Numbered from the stretch's first letter, positions 1 to 11,199 are shown. The stretch is 64,000 nt of DNA from Doryteuthis pealeii (GCA_023376005.1 CM042157.1:25532037-25596036), one strand, 5' to 3'. Notes: a model not told the origin generated them from the sequence alone. Program-made: numbers and translations.

Positions 1-35
1 CTCTTCTTCTCTCGCTGCCTTCGTCTGTCTGTTTA

Positions 36-72
<37 letters not shown>

Positions 73-214
73 CTATCTCTATCTGTCTGTCTCTGTCTCT
101 CCCTCTCTCTTATCTCTGTCGCTGTCTGTCTGTCTGTCTGTCTATTCTATATATCTATCTATCTCTGTCTCTGTCTCTATCTCTGTCTGTCTGTCTGTCT
201 ATCTTTCTCTTCTC

Positions 215-277
<63 letters not shown>

Positions 278-480
278 TCTGTCTGTCTGTCTGTCTGTCT
301 CTAACTTTCTCTCTCCTCTCTGTCTGTCTGCCTGTCTCTCTCTCTCTCTCTCTCTCACTTTTTCTCTCTCTCTCTCTCTCTCTCTATCTCTCACTTTCTC
401 TCTCTCTCTCTTTATCTCAGTCTCTGTTTGTCTTTCTGTCTTTCTGTCTGTCTCTCCCTCCCCCTCTCTCTGCCTGTCTC
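1..480. repeat. Pyrimidine microsatellite tract (TC, TCTG, TCTA)
   Basis: Almost uninterrupted TC, TCTG and TCTA repeats on the plus strand. Open frames through it (Arg/Glu-rich on the minus strand) are artefacts of the repeat. No gene is seen here. Confidence 0.97.
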
Positions 481-784
481 TCTCACTCTCTCGCTCTTAA
501 TGATTGCCATTAGCAATGTCTGTCAGTGTAAAAACCGATTATTTCTGTTACAGGTGAACGGTGACGCTGACCTTCCTCATTTTACGTTGACAACTTGACA
601 GTGTTATTGTCGACGCCAATTAGTTAGTGAGCCTCGAGGGAGGGATCTTCACGCAGTCACCTGAGAGGGACATTTATTTTATCACGAATTGCCTCGTTTG
701 GCACAAAACTAAAGACAACCAGCATTGTGTCCATTAAGAAAAAAAAAACAACAACAAAAAACAATAAGTAGCAAAGTAGGCGGT
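481..784. other. Unique AT-rich sequence
   Basis: No repeat family, motif or coding signal recognised. It lies between the pyrimidine tract and a SINE. Confidence 0.6.
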
Positions 785-994
785 GTGGCTTATTGTCGGT
801 ATCAACCTGACAGCGACGTAGTCTATCCCTTTTTTGTTAGCGCTAGTCCAGGGAGAGATCGGTTTTTGCATCTGAGGTGGAGCGGCACATCTACCGCACA
901 GAATCTATGCTAGTCATGCACTGAGTTGGTGAGGGTCGGTATCGATAGGGATTCCGAAGTGGACACTATAACGACTGAGCTAAACCGGCCCTTA
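785..994 (-). mobile_element. SINE-A, tRNA-derived, degenerate full copy
   Basis: Read on the minus strand, the head at about 994-930 is tRNA-like, with a GGTTTAGCTCAGTCG-type A box and a GATACCGACC B-box region. It is followed by the family body ('ctccacctcagatgc', 'tagcgcta') and ends near 785. The same body occurs near 6040, 8405, 22575, 26320, 27870, 30160, 38480 and 42262, so this is a dispersed Pol III-type SINE. This copy carries several substitutions. Confidence 0.75.
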
Positions 995-1034
995 TTAAAA
1001 AAAAAAAATGAAATAACACCAATAAAAACTTGGC

Positions 1035-1440
1035 AACACCTGCCCCCTTGATTTAAAAGGGCAGGGCTGGTTTTATTGCCTAGCTCCTGAGGCGCACCCT
1101 TGAGGGGGAATGCCGACGCATTTTTGCACCCACTACCCATAAGCTTTGGCTTGTGGGTGGTCCCACGTTAATAGGGCCTTGTGCCTAACCCATACAAGTT
1201 GGGTACGAGGTAAATATCAACGCTGCTTCATACTACTTCGGCTAAAATTAACAGCGTTGATTCCAATAGGATAAATCCCAGGTAATACTTGCCCCCTTGA
1301 TTTAAAGGGACAGGGCTGGGTTTATTGCCAAGTGCGTGAGGCATCCCCTTGAGGGGGAATGCCAACGCATTTTTTGTGCCTACCACCCAAGAGCTTCGAC
1401 TTGTGGTGGTCCTAGATAAAAATGTCCCTGTGTCACACCC
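1035..1440. repeat. Dispersed ~130-bp repeat, two direct copies
   Basis: A GC-richer motif ('tgcccccttgattta' ... 'tgagggggaatgcc' ... 'agctttggcttgtggg') occurs at about 1035-1160 and again at 1285-1415. A third, more diverged copy lies at about 17246-17370. No coding capacity or termini recognised. Confidence 0.75.
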
Positions 1441-3460
1441 TCATAAGTGGGATGAGAGGCAAATACCCTGAGACTGCGAAGATTACGGAACCATTACGCG
1501 AACCGTCTACCTCGATGTTTTAGCACTCTGTTGCAAGTTACTCTATGTCTGGAGCAAACTGTATTTCGATGTACGAGTATACTGAATATTTTATAATCCA
1601 GTATACAACAGCTTCCAACTTTTAAAGAAACACAATAATTGGTGTTTCTAGTTATGTTGCTATGTGAATCTCATAGACGCTTGTAATATTCTCCTATGTT
1701 TTTCCTAAAAGTAAAAGAAATCATTATGTGATAAAACTTGTACAGAGTGAAATGTTATAAAAAACATAAACACTCCAACAAATTGGGTTTCACATCTTAT
1801 TTTTTTTTTATTCTCTTGGAATATTATATCCACATATTTATACTTATTCTAGACAAACATGACCCGTTGGGTCACCCATTCAGCTCTGGATAGATAATTG
1901 AGATTAGGGAAAAGGGAGTTAGCAAAGCGAATATATTTTTTTTTAAATGAATACGGCCAGACGACACCTTAAAATCATTATCAATATGTTTTCTATGAAA
2001 GGGAATGTTTGACCTCATTTAAGCTACGGTTGCTGGTTGTGAAATTTAACATAAAAATACATTTCAAATTCTCCTGTCTCTCTCTCTCTATCTATCTCTG
2101 TACTCTCCAGAGAAACTAACATTATATAACGAAGAGGTAGTCAACATATACATAGAGGGAAAGAGAGTGATAGACAGAGAGTAAAGTAAGAGATTGGTCG
2201 TTTTTTTTTTACTTAATTGCAAATTACAACTAATTAGAACCAATTAAAACAGAATTCTTTTCAAACATAATTCAATCCTAAAAGTAAGGAATAATTTAGT
2301 ATAATTTTTGGGTCATTAAACTAAACAGTAAAAGTTGATTAACTCAGCTACAGTATAATAATAGATATACAGGGTACGATGGGTAAATTGTCGCCAACTT
2401 TACGAAAAAAAATGTAAACAACACAGATATATCATTTTATCCGATTTTAAACAATGCCGAGTTAATTTATGCGAAAGAGTTCAAGAAAAAGAATACCCTT
2501 ATTTATTGAATCTTTAGTTCCTATTTGTTAGTTTCCACTCATTGTTTTTTTAATGGCCTTATTTCTTCAATGACCCTCTAGGCCACAGTCCCAAAGCGAT
2601 TTTCTTTCAGTTCTGTCGGATGTAAAAGATGGCTCAATAATTTTTACGTAATGATTAAGATAAAATCACAAAAGGAGTATAGTTACTTTTCGCACATAGT
2701 TTTCTTGGTTTCATAATTAATTAATTAATTTTTAAATGAGTAAAATACGTAAAAAAAACTACTTAGCTCCGAAATAAAAATTAGCCAATGAGATTAATGA
2801 TTTTATCTGTCATTTTATAATCAGCCAATCAGAACTGTGGTTACGAAACAAGCAGACGAAACTAAAATCCTTTTATATAAGATATATAAAAAGTGTTTTT
2901 CCCTTCGAAAAAGTACAAAATCTCACAAGTTGTTGAATATATCGATTAATAGAAGAATTTGGAAGGATGACAAGGCTTAATTGTAATAAATGATCTGCGA
3001 ACAACTTGTTTTTAGATTAAACAAAAAAAGTTTAACTTTAAGATACGAACTATTAAAAATCTATCTAGTTTTAATAACTTTGAAAAATCAAAATATTTCA
3101 AGACTTTCTGGTTTAATTCAAATTGATTAGAAAATTTTAATAGAAATTGAAAAGAAAAGCTCAAAAAAGTTTAGAAAATTTAGAAAAAATAGAAATACGA
3201 GTATATCGCATTATATTTCGCACATATCTTGTACAAAGAACGAGCGGGTTTCACGTATACATGTGTATAAACAAAGTGGACATCAGAACTACCCTGAAGC
3301 CTCTAGTGGACTTATCCCCACCCCCCAAAAAAAACCGACCTGAAGGTACTGTTGCTTATTTGATACACAAATGCAAAATATACCATATCCCCAACCTCAA
3401 TTCTTTTTCAGGAACACCGATAGTAGTAAGATTGGGGTACTTACTACTCGCATAAATCCC
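1441..3460. other. AT-rich unique sequence
   Basis: About 2 kb of AT-rich DNA with homopolymers and a short TC tract near 2075. I see no conserved domain, promoter or repeat family. The 102-residue frame at 3147-3455 has no recognisable features. Confidence 0.5.
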
Positions 3461-3840
3461 CAAATGGGTTTGAATGGGCTCTTTAGCCTTGGTCGGCAAC
3501 CCATCCACTCAAGAAGTCCGACACAGTAACTCTGTTGCCCTCAAGGAAAGGCTAAGGGAGTAAACCCCGAAAATAAATCAGGAGCTGGAGTCCCTAAGGT
3601 GGTGTGATGCTGGAATCCAGTGCTACCCATCAACTCCTGCGACACTACCGTTGCCAAACCGCATTGGTCCCTTACCTTTCCTTTGGATCACAGCGGCAGT
3701 GTGGAGAGGGGGGATTTGCTGCACGGGCAGCAGCTCATCCACCATATGAACCCGCCCAGTCTATGCAGTTCAAGTTAACAAAAACCTTAACACTACTCCA
3801 TCGTCTTTCGTAGACGGAATGATGCCAACAACAACATCTT
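3461..3840 (+). mobile_element. Probable retroelement 3' tail, (CAA)n-ended
   Basis: GC-richer repeat-like block. The start (3470-3500) resembles the SINE-B tail ('ctctttagccttggtcggcaac'). The rest ends 'gatgccaacaacaac', a simple-repeat tail typical of non-LTR elements. No reading frame is recognisable, so the class is uncertain. Confidence 0.4.
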
Positions 3841-4080
3841 GTTAGATCAATCTAATTGCTTATTTTTTAATACCCTAATTTAATGGTTGTTTGTTGTACG
3901 GCATATAAACACTTTTCGGGTCAATTAATACATGAAAAAAAGTAATTTTGATGAACAAAGAACTGACATTACTTACAATACCTGCTTTGCTTAAGTGGTC
4001 ACCCAATTAAGTATTGAACAAACTCATCACTGCTTAACTTCGTTGAGTTAGCGGGAAACCGGTACTTTCAGCATGACTAG

Positions 4081-4422
4081 ACCATAATCCTCCACGTCTC
4101 ACTGACAAGATAAAACGACAATTCTTCGAGGCCGTAGTAGTATCAGTGCTACTGTATGGCTGCATCTCTTAGACCCTAAGGAAGCACCTAGAAAAGAAGC
4201 TCGAGAGGAACTGCACCAGAATGCTGCGTATGATCCTGAACAGCTCATGGACATAGCCCACAAGAAAACAGCTGTACGGTCAACTTACCCCTATCACACA
4301 AACCATCCGAGTGACACGAATAAGGGCAATGCTGGAAAATTAAGGACGAACTCATAAGCTACGTGTTCCTGTGGAAACCAGTACATAGACATGCCAGTGC
4401 GGGACGTTCAGCAAATACTTTC
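4081..4422 (+). pseudogene. LINE reverse-transcriptase C-terminal fragment, part 1
   Basis: Translation gives the segment that follows the RT domain of a non-LTR retrotransposon: KRQFFEAVVVSVLLYGC, then LEKKLERNCTRML, then KQLYGQLTPITQTI. In-frame stops and lost residues show it is dead. The ORF is cut near 4422 and resumes at about 5029, so a ~610-bp block (4423-5028) is inserted in it. The LINE type is common in cephalopod and other invertebrate genomes; I cannot name the clade with certainty. Confidence 0.8.
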
Positions 4423-4769
4423 TGTTGCGTAATTATTTTGGTCTACAGGGATTGAAAGGAGAAAGAGAAGAAAAAGAAATAAGAACAAACAAAGGTTAAC
4501 ATTTGGAAGAGTAAACACTAAGCGGGGTGCAAGTAATTTGACCGACGAATGGCCCCGGAAATAGATTTAAAGATAAAAGCGGAAGTTCCGGGTTTTGACC
4601 AGAAACGGATGTGACGCCGGGACGAGAAACGGGAGAAGAAGAAAATCGTTCTTTTTTTCGGCCGGGCTTCGAGAAAGGCAGAGTGGACCTTCCCAGCTCC
4701 CCTTAGGGGTTTCATATAGTAGTAGCAAATATGATTTACGACAGAGTAATTTGACCGTACCCCCTCTCT

Positions 4770-4830
<61 letters not shown>

Positions 4831-5028
4831 TCTTTCTCTCTCTCTCTCTCATTCTCTCTATCTTTCCTTCTCTCTGAAAAAAAGAACCCACGAGCTAGGA
4901 ATAAATAAACAACACTTTGTGACTATACAACTTGCGTGTGTTGTTTCTGAACTAACGACGACTACTACAACTCGAACTTGGCCCTATGGGACATACCTCG
5001 CTTTAGTACATATATCCTTCTGGTACAC
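4423..5028. repeat. Insertion splitting the LINE, with (TC)n/(CA)n tract
   Basis: Separates the two halves of one LINE 3' end. It includes a long TC/CA microsatellite at 4766-4872. No terminal repeats were resolved, so the nature of the insertion is open. Confidence 0.5.
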
Positions 5029-5162
5029 TTACATTGACCAGCTCTGCGCGGATATTCGTACTGAGGACGATGAATTATAGGGACGGTTGGCGAGAAATTG
5101 CCATGGATATCAGTGCTACTAGCGCGACACGATGATGATGATGATGATGATAATGATAATGA
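5029..5162 (+). pseudogene. LINE ORF2 C-terminus and (GAT)n tail, part 2
   Basis: TYIDQLCADI matches the next segment of the same LINE family after the break at 4422. It is followed by a degenerate C-terminus and a (GAT)n/(AAT) tail at 5130-5162, typical of this LINE's 3' end. The family's usual protein end is frameshifted here. Confidence 0.75.
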
Positions 5163-5683
5163 TTCAGTTCATATCTTATTAACTTCGTCTCATTATAACA
5201 TTGTTTGTGTTATCTGCACCTCTGGAGTCTACACTGCGTAAAAAACACAGTCACAGCTTTAAGTCTTCAATATGAGCAGAGCCCAATTATAAACTGGTAA
5301 TTATATTAATTCTCATTAAATTTGCACGTCTGTTTGCTCGTCAGATACAAGTTAACTTGCAGATTTGTTTTTTTTTTTTTTTTTTTATCTCTTTCATTTC
5401 AATGGTTTTGGTTTTAAATGATTAGCGAAATGAACAAACGAAAAAATGAACAAATATTTCTGCCGGAAAGCTTAATTGTAGGAAGTTTTTTAATTTTCAT
5501 TTTGTAGTGTGAATGTTAAGAATCATGATCAAAATTTCATTTGATTTTCTCTGTTTATTTTGTTCTATTTTAATTAATCCGGGCTCAACTCATTTAGAAT
5601 ATTTGATTAAATATGATAAATCTTTATTTTAACAAATTTGGTTTCTACTCAGTGATTTTTTAAATATTATACAGACATTGCAC
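5163..5683. other. AT-rich unique sequence
   Basis: Includes a T20-class homopolymer near 5368. Nothing else recognised. Confidence 0.5.
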
Positions 5684-5713
5684 ACACACACATACACATA
5701 CACACAGATACAT

Positions 5714-5782
<69 letters not shown>

Positions 5783-5785
5783 GTA
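5684..5785. repeat. (CA)n-(TA)n compound microsatellite
   Basis: CA-rich run passing into TA-rich run. The 87-residue frame across it is repeat-derived. Confidence 0.95.
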
Positions 5786-5969
5786 TATATATATATGAGT
5801 AAATATAAAGATATGACAACACCACAAAATGCTGTTAAAGTGAAAACATTTTATAACATAGTTGAGAGTTCACATTCAAAACTATTGTATAACTTTTTTT
5901 CTTTTTTACAACATCAAGGTTTTTGTTTTGAACTCATATGACTTTTGTCTCCGCTCTTAACAACACAGA

Positions 5970-6030
5970 GTATAAACAAGCTCTGATGATGATTTTCACA
6001 AAATCGAAATATTATTCAATATCAGCTATG
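5970..6030 (+). ncRNA. Hammerhead ribozyme motif, type I (family H5)
   Basis: Core CTGATGA at 5983-5989 and GAAA at 6006-6009. Stem II is GATTTT/AAAATC with loop CAC. Stem III is ATATT/AATAT with a 4-base loop, followed by C as the cleavage base (triplet AUC). Stem I is AGCT/AGCT plus an outer TATAA/TTATA helix across an internal loop, the geometry expected for tertiary contacts. One unpaired T lies between the core A and stem II, which departs from the consensus. The same family is seen at 15227 and 45091. Confidence 0.75.
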
Positions 6031-6035
6031 TTATA

Positions 6036-6250
6036 AAAAAGATCCCTGTGCTACTCATACGCTAAGTTGGCGAGGGCCGGTATCAAACTAGGAACCTTGT
6101 GGTTTCTAGCCGAATGCTCTACCGACTGAGCTAAGCCTGCCCTTTATAAGAATAGACACACGATAATAGTAAATTTACGAAGACGGTTATTTCAACTATA
6201 GTTAGAATTTATATAAATTTAACGAAATAATCTTAAAATGAAACACATTA
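6036..6250 (-). mobile_element. SINE-A head fragment plus 110-bp flank repeat
   Basis: The tRNA-like head reads on the minus strand from 6143 (AGCTCAGTCGGTAGAGC) to the B box GTTTGATACC, and is truncated at about 6036. The adjoining 6144-6247 segment recurs almost base for base at 60701-60804, next to another SINE-A head. Confidence 0.7.
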
Positions 6251-6472
6251 GTCCTATTTAGGAATTCGGGAAATTCTCGAATACAACAACCGCAAGATAT
6301 TTATTTCTATCTTGTACTAATACACATCTCAAGTAGTTCTAAATCCGGTCTGGAATTTTTGCGAAACAAAATTACCATTATTTTGGAAGTTTTCGTTCAG
6401 GAAAAAACAAACATTATGTTTAAGAATACAAAAAATCATAGACTACCTCTTCCGATAAGATAAATATTTAGA

Positions 6473-6480
6473 ATATATAT

Positions 6481-6523
<43 letters not shown>

Positions 6524-6898
6524 CTTTGGTGCGGTACCAAGTTTCTTGGTACAAGGTGATTCTAGGCTGGTCCTATTCTCTACTAGTAGTTTGTTGTAGA
6601 GTTCAGGTTCCGTATGAGAGCTCAATGTTTAATTATTGTAAACAGAGCAAAGGTATTTGTGAATAAAAAGGCCTTAAATACCATGGGTATCGTGGTTATG
6701 GACCATTTCCACTCGTGAGTATGCCCACGAGCTTCTTCAGACCACTGATATCTTTTATTTAGACAGACACATGGCCAAACTCATCTTATATTCATACATT
6801 TCCCCCGCCTCCAGGGGTAATCTTATTGCATTTTTTTCACTCACGAGTGGAAATGGTCCATAACCACGATACCCATGGTATTTAAGGCCTTTTTATTC

Positions 6899-6903
<5 letters not shown>
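6473..6903. repeat. (TA)n-bounded element with inverted halves
   Basis: Starts with (TA)n (6473-6523) and a unit related to 23919-24055 ('tggtaccaa' ... 'cagagcaaag'). 6650-6718 and 6838-6903 are inverted copies of each other. The left one keeps a complete hammerhead; the right one lacks the CTGANGA half. Confidence 0.7.
6687..6752 (-). ncRNA. Hammerhead ribozyme motif (family H6)
   Basis: On the minus strand: core CTGAAGA (6740-6734), a long stem II of CTCGTG/CACGAG, GAAA, then stem III ATGG-T-CCAT and cleavage triplet AUA. Stem I is GTGGT/ACCAC, extended by TATC/GATA across a one-base bulge. The bases flanking stem II (A on one side, TG on the other) depart from the strict consensus. Confidence 0.65.
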
Positions 6904-6970
<67 letters not shown>

Positions 6971-6985
6971 CTGTGTGTGTGTGTA
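6904..6985. repeat. (TA)n-(TG)n microsatellite
   Basis: Long TA run passing into TG. It borders the inverted element on its left. Confidence 0.95.
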
Positions 6986-7044
6986 GTATATTAAGAAAAT
7001 TGAAAAAACACAGGTTTAAATAAGTTGAATGGTAAGTTTATTGG

Positions 7045-7090
7045 TCGACGATGCAGTGTTTCGATCTATTAATTAGATCATCTTCAGGGC
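7045..7090 (-). ncRNA. Degenerate hammerhead-like motif
   Basis: Minus strand CTGAAGA (7087-7081), stem II GATCT/AGATC, then GAAAC. Stem III and stem I are not convincingly paired, so this is probably a decayed copy. Confidence 0.4.
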
Positions 7091-7368
7091 ATTTGTTGGT
7101 ATATGGAAGGCGATAAAAAATTTTTTATCACAGAATAACGAGAAAAGCAAGTGATAGTCCTTGTTCATCAGTCTGTTCAAAATTTGAAGTCTGAAGAAAG
7201 GACGCTGAAAAAAGTGGACGGTTTGAAATATTACGTCAAATATTCTCTTTTACGGTGTGAGTATGAGAATGTGTAAGTGTGTGTATCGAAAAAAGGCATT
7301 GTGCATTTTTAGGTGTTTTATGTGTGTGGTTGCGTCGGATTCACTTCCATCTCTTCATATATATATAT

Positions 7369-7673
7369 ATGTAGAAAGTTTTGTAGAAAAAACAAGATGT
7401 TAAAAGTTTTCCTGATAGAAATCTGTTTCGACCATATGAAGAGGTCAGTATCAAAGCAACATTGTAAACGGAAAGACAAAATAAATATATCATTATTCAC
7501 GAGGCACAGAATGCTATTGATCGAGAGCGTTCTGTGCCTCGTGATTAATGATCTATTTATTTCGTCTTTCCGTTTACAATGTTGCTTTGATAATGACCTC
7601 TTCATATGGTCGAAACAGATTTCTGTCAGCAAAACTTTTAACATCTTGCTTTTTCTACAAACTTTCTACACAT
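7369..7673. repeat. Foldback element, ~142-bp arms
   Basis: 7370-7511 is the near-perfect inverted complement of 7530-7672, with an 18-bp spacer. Each arm has a decayed hammerhead: stem II GACC/GGTC, GAAAC, stem III ACAGA/TCTGT in the right arm and stem I TTGCT/AGCAA, but the core reads TTGATAA instead of CTGANGA. The overlapping ORFs on both strands are mirror images caused by the palindrome. A transcript would form a long hairpin. Confidence 0.85.
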
Positions 7674-7754
7674 ATTGTCGGATTCATATCCATTTCACCT
7701 TTCATATATATATATTATATATATATATATATATATATTTAAGAATGGAAATGA

Positions 7755-7795
7755 GTAACCTACTCGAGTTTCATCGATAGATTCTTCAGGGTTAC
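7755..7795 (-). ncRNA. Hammerhead ribozyme motif, type I (family H2, left)
   Basis: Exact inverted counterpart of 7903-7943. Core CTGAAGA (7789-7783 on the minus strand), stem II ATC/GAT, GAAA, palindromic stem III ACTCGAGT, cleavage triplet GUA, stem I GTAACC/GGTTAC. Confidence 0.85.
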
Positions 7796-7902
7796 TTTTA
7801 AATTAATGTTTAAATTTAAGGTTCCTCTACTAAATTTAAGTCCCATTCCAACGGGCATGTTTATAACACCAAAGATTAATCGTAAACTCGATTAATTTAA
7901 AA

Positions 7903-7943
7903 GTAACCCTGAAGAATCTATCGATGAAACTCGAGTAGGTTAC
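7903..7943 (+). ncRNA. Hammerhead ribozyme motif, type I (family H2, right)
   Basis: Stem I GTAACC (7903-7908) pairs with GGTTAC (7938-7943). Core CTGAAGA 7909-7915, stem II ATC-TATC-GAT 7916-7925, GAAA 7926-7929, stem III ACTC/GAGT 7929-7936 with no loop, cleavage predicted after A7937. Every conserved core base is present; position 7 is A, which the N7 consensus permits. The loopless stem III implies that a dimer would be the active form. Confidence 0.87.
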
Positions 7944-8084
7944 TCATTTCCATTCTTAAATAAATTTATGCTCTACTTTGTATTGAGCACTTTGTATTTG
8001 TTTTTCCTCAACCTTAACCTCTGGATATTGTGCGCTTCCAACGATCGTACTCATACCCACCGGTAAGTTATACTTATACATATA

Positions 8085-8087
<3 letters not shown>

Positions 8088-8136
<49 letters not shown>
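8088..8136. repeat. (TA)n microsatellite
   Basis: Pure TA run. Confidence 0.97.
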
Positions 8137-8139
<3 letters not shown>

Positions 8140-8404
8140 GTTCAACTTATGGCTTTTAATTTCAACAATTCCTCCCAATTTGCTCTAACTTCGTTATTTC
8201 TAAGTCTGCAGTAGGTCGAGTTGTCTTAAAAAAGCGTACATATAAAGTAAGCCAAACTTTTAAAAACTCTAATACACGTGTATGTAATTACGCAACCCCT
8301 CCACACGAGCAGAATGCAACACAAGGTCAATTTTTATAATTCCTTTCCCTATATCGACTTTCACACAAAGGTTAAATATTCTACCTTATTCTTCAGACGC
8401 TTCA

Positions 8405-8650
8405 TTAGCGTCCAGGTGGTGCAGCCATGCAGTAGGAATCACGAGGTTCCTGGTTCGATACCAGACCCTCGCCAACTCAGCGTATAAGGGGCACAGGGAT
8501 CTGTGCAGTAAAGTGAGTAGCTGATGGTAGCTGTGACGCTCCACCTCAGACGCTAAAATAATCTACTTGGTCTAGCGCTAATGAAAAGGGGCTAGACTCC
8601 CTTGCTGTCTGGCTGATACCATCATTAGCACGCCACGACGACTCTATAAT
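8405..8650 (+). mobile_element. SINE-A, near full length
   Basis: tRNA-like head beginning 'gtccaggtggtgcagcc', with B box GGTTCGATACC at 8452-8462, the conserved middle ('caactcagcgtat', 'cacagggatctgtg') and body ('ctccacctcagacgc', 'tctagcgctaatg') to about 8650. The A box is eroded. No coding capacity, so it depends on a LINE for mobility. Confidence 0.8.
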
Positions 8651-9875
8651 ATTCTCTCTACGAAACTGTTTTGCCTTGTTTTAGGTCTCATTTAAAATAA
8701 AAATCCATACATCATTTTATTTGGTGGCGTATGGTCCATTCATGACACCTGTACATCTCGCGAGACCGTGGATCACTTTCCAGATAATAGCGTAGGCCTG
8801 GCCAACGTTCTATGGAAGGGCGGCTAATGAACATGCGGAAATAACCTCCCCTCTCGCCACCACCGATGCTTTCAAAGTGATAAATGAGGTTTATCACCAG
8901 TACAGCCGCAAAAGCTGCAACGACGATGCTGAAGAAAATTTCGATTGTCTTAGATATTCTTTAAAGAAACAAAGGAACACAGTTTCGACTCGTCGACCCG
9001 AGTTCAAATCCTGGACGAAGCAGTTTTCATTTCATTTGGTTTAGTTTCTTACTTTGATGGCATATCAATCGTCGTGGGTTATTTAAAGTGTAAGATATCC
9101 TTGTAGAAGAATAGTAGTGGTGCTTTTGAATCAAGACCAAATATATTATATAATAAAATGCATTGTGTACAGTGCTCAGGTGCACCACAACTCATCAAAG
9201 TCTCATGTCTAGTACACAGAATGATGTATTAGTGTCAGGAACATGAACAGCGTACAGTATTAATATGCATGTATGTGCGCCCGTGCGTGCGTGCATATGT
9301 GTATGTGTGGGGGTATCAGATATAGTGTTGGCGGACTACAGGAAGCATGGAGGCTTGGATATTTTTTGATTGACATAGAATTTAAGATACACTTGATACT
9401 TTACTGAACATTTTACATTTTTAAAGATAAATTGATTTGTTATTTGACCATAAATGATTTACCATAATGATCTTAGGAGGTTTCCATGAGTTGTTATTAA
9501 TGACGGGGCTCTATCGGTTTAATACCCTGATTAAACTCTGATACAATTCGTGTCACCATTTTAAGGGTTCAGTTGTTCTGTTATTGTTCACAAAATCCAG
9601 TTCGGTGATCCCAGACTGTAGTATATATACGTAAATCCAATTCTGTAGTGTTACACCAAAAACCAGCAATTGCGGACAATTGCAAACGATCTTAAATGCT
9701 TTCTGTCCTCTTATATAACTAGCCAATTCCCACCAGAAATGGCTATTACTTTCCGTAGAAAGGTTCACAAACATATATCCTATTTTAATATATCCTATTT
9801 TATCCATTCTATACTTTCTTTCCTTTAATCATTTTTTCAACATACCGTCGAATTCACTTCCAATTTCATTTTACT
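8651..9875. other. AT-rich sequence with repeat scraps
   Basis: Contains a scrap of the 'tttggtttagtttc...atatcaa' dispersed repeat near 9040 and, at 9780-9865, the terminal segment shared by the 13600 and 41460 elements. No gene seen. Confidence 0.5.
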
Positions 9876-9923
<48 letters not shown>

Positions 9924-9950
9924 ACACATATATATATATATATATATATT
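9876..9950. repeat. (CA)n-(TA)n microsatellite
   Basis: CA then TA run following a hammerhead-element terminal segment. Confidence 0.95.
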
Positions 9951-10824
9951 ATAAAATTATATTAAGTATTTCATCTGATACCCTTGAGAAAGGTATGAAC
10001 ACCCTCATACCCGAGCTATTTGTTTAATAGCACCACTACAGTTCTTTTACAACGATGACCTCGAATAACCCACGAAAGTTGATATGTCATTAAACAAGTA
10101 AACCAAACCAGAACAAACTTAAAATACTGGATCAACCACAAACGTGACAAAAATAAAACTTGATCAAATTTCATGATATCAAGTTCAATACAACGTTGTT
10201 TACTTAAACGCAATAAACGCATACATCTTTAAATAATAGCTTAGCGTTTAGAATTAATGAATAGTTTGTAAAGTCACCTTGTTGCAATATAGCAAAGTAA
10301 TCTAATAACTTCATACTTGGCTCCAGGGAAAACATTGGAACGACTTGTCAGTTAACTGTGCTTGTACAATATTTATCTCAGTCTAAACATTGCTTGTGCT
10401 TCGTTTCTCTTGTGCAGTCTTTCGTTCAATAAAGTCTATCTGTTTGATGATACGGTTTAATGATATCTTCGTTCAGTGTTAATGTATCAGATACTTTGTT
10501 TGTTTGTTTGCTTCCTTGTCTGAGTCGGTACACGATTACGTACACAGGGGTACACATATTAATCTGGGAAAAGTACATTCAATACCCGTATTCATGTTGG
10601 TTCCTTTCTTTTTCAATTCTAGTCTTGTCTTCTCATTTTAACTTTCTCTCTTTTATTTTCTTCGCAATTTTCAATTTCTATTTTATTCTTAGATTTTCAG
10701 ATTTAATGGAACACGTTACAAACGTTTGTAATTTTATCTTTTTTTATTTATCAAAAAAATTGTTTTGTTTTAATTAAACGTTTCTACTAATCTATTCTTC
10801 ACCATCTTATTTGTGGCATTTTGG
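9951..10824. other. AT-rich unique sequence
   Basis: The 105-residue frame at 10460-10777 is Phe/Ser/Leu-rich through base composition and has no recognisable domain. Nothing else seen. Confidence 0.5.
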
Positions 10825-10861
10825 AATATATATATATATATATATGTGTGTATGTGTGTGT

Positions 10862-10924
<63 letters not shown>
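10825..10924. repeat. (TA)n-(TG)n microsatellite
   Basis: About 22 bp of TA, then ~75 bp of nearly pure TG. Confidence 0.97.
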
Positions 10925-10927
<3 letters not shown>

Positions 10928-10981
10928 AATAGATGGAAATTAATCCGACAGAACGAAATTTAACATTTTTGAAAAAACAAA

Positions 10982-11179
10982 TGGTTGGGATGTTAATCCA
11001 ACAGTAAAAAAGAAGTCAAGTCGAGATAGGGTAAAATAAGACAAGTGTATTTACAATAATGGTACAGGAACGGCTAGCTTGCCGTTAAACGGTAACAGTA
11101 CAACCTTTTCACTCGGTGTCTCACTATTTATAGTGAGAACCGGTGTATATTCTCCACTGTAGGAACGGCCGGTACAACA
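10982..11179. mobile_element. Solo LTR, copy 1
   Basis: 198 bp, about 95% identical by eye to 36007-36202. It ends in ...TACAACA and is flanked by the 4-bp direct repeat CAAA (10978-10981 and 11180-11183). The 5' end reads TGGTTG, against TGTTGT in the other copy. TG...CA termini with a short target duplication identify a solo LTR of an LTR retrotransposon. No internal region is present. Confidence 0.8.
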
Positions 11180-11199
11180 CAAATGATGTTATATAATTG

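Larger units (their letters stand above)
7737..7963. mobile_element. Foldback element with two opposed hammerheads
   Basis: The arms 7737-7806 and 7892-7962 are inverted copies. Each contains a complete hammerhead, so both strands encode one. A (TA)n tract adjoins on the left. The right flank (7964-8010) recurs inverted at 15525-15575, showing that the full element extends beyond the arms. Confidence 0.8.

Noticed and set aside
155..394. Arg/Glu/Asp-repeat ORF on the minus strand
   Set aside because: Translation of a TC/TCTG microsatellite.
4567..5080. Long overlapping ORFs on both strands
   Set aside because: They run through a (TC)n/(CA)n tract. Only the last ~15 codons (TYIDQLCADI) are LINE-derived.
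5072..5100. CTGAGGA ... GAGAAA as a hammerhead
   Set aside because: No complementary stems; it lies in LINE coding remnant.
7191..7215. CTGAAGA followed by GAAAA as a hammerhead
   Set aside because: No stem II can form between the two motifs, and no stem III or stem I follows.
7313..7780. 155-aa and 108-aa ORFs on opposite strands
   Set aside because: Mirror-image frames produced by the foldback element at 7369-7673.
8405..8470. tRNA gene
   Set aside because: A and B boxes exist, but no cloverleaf or acceptor pairing; SINE head.
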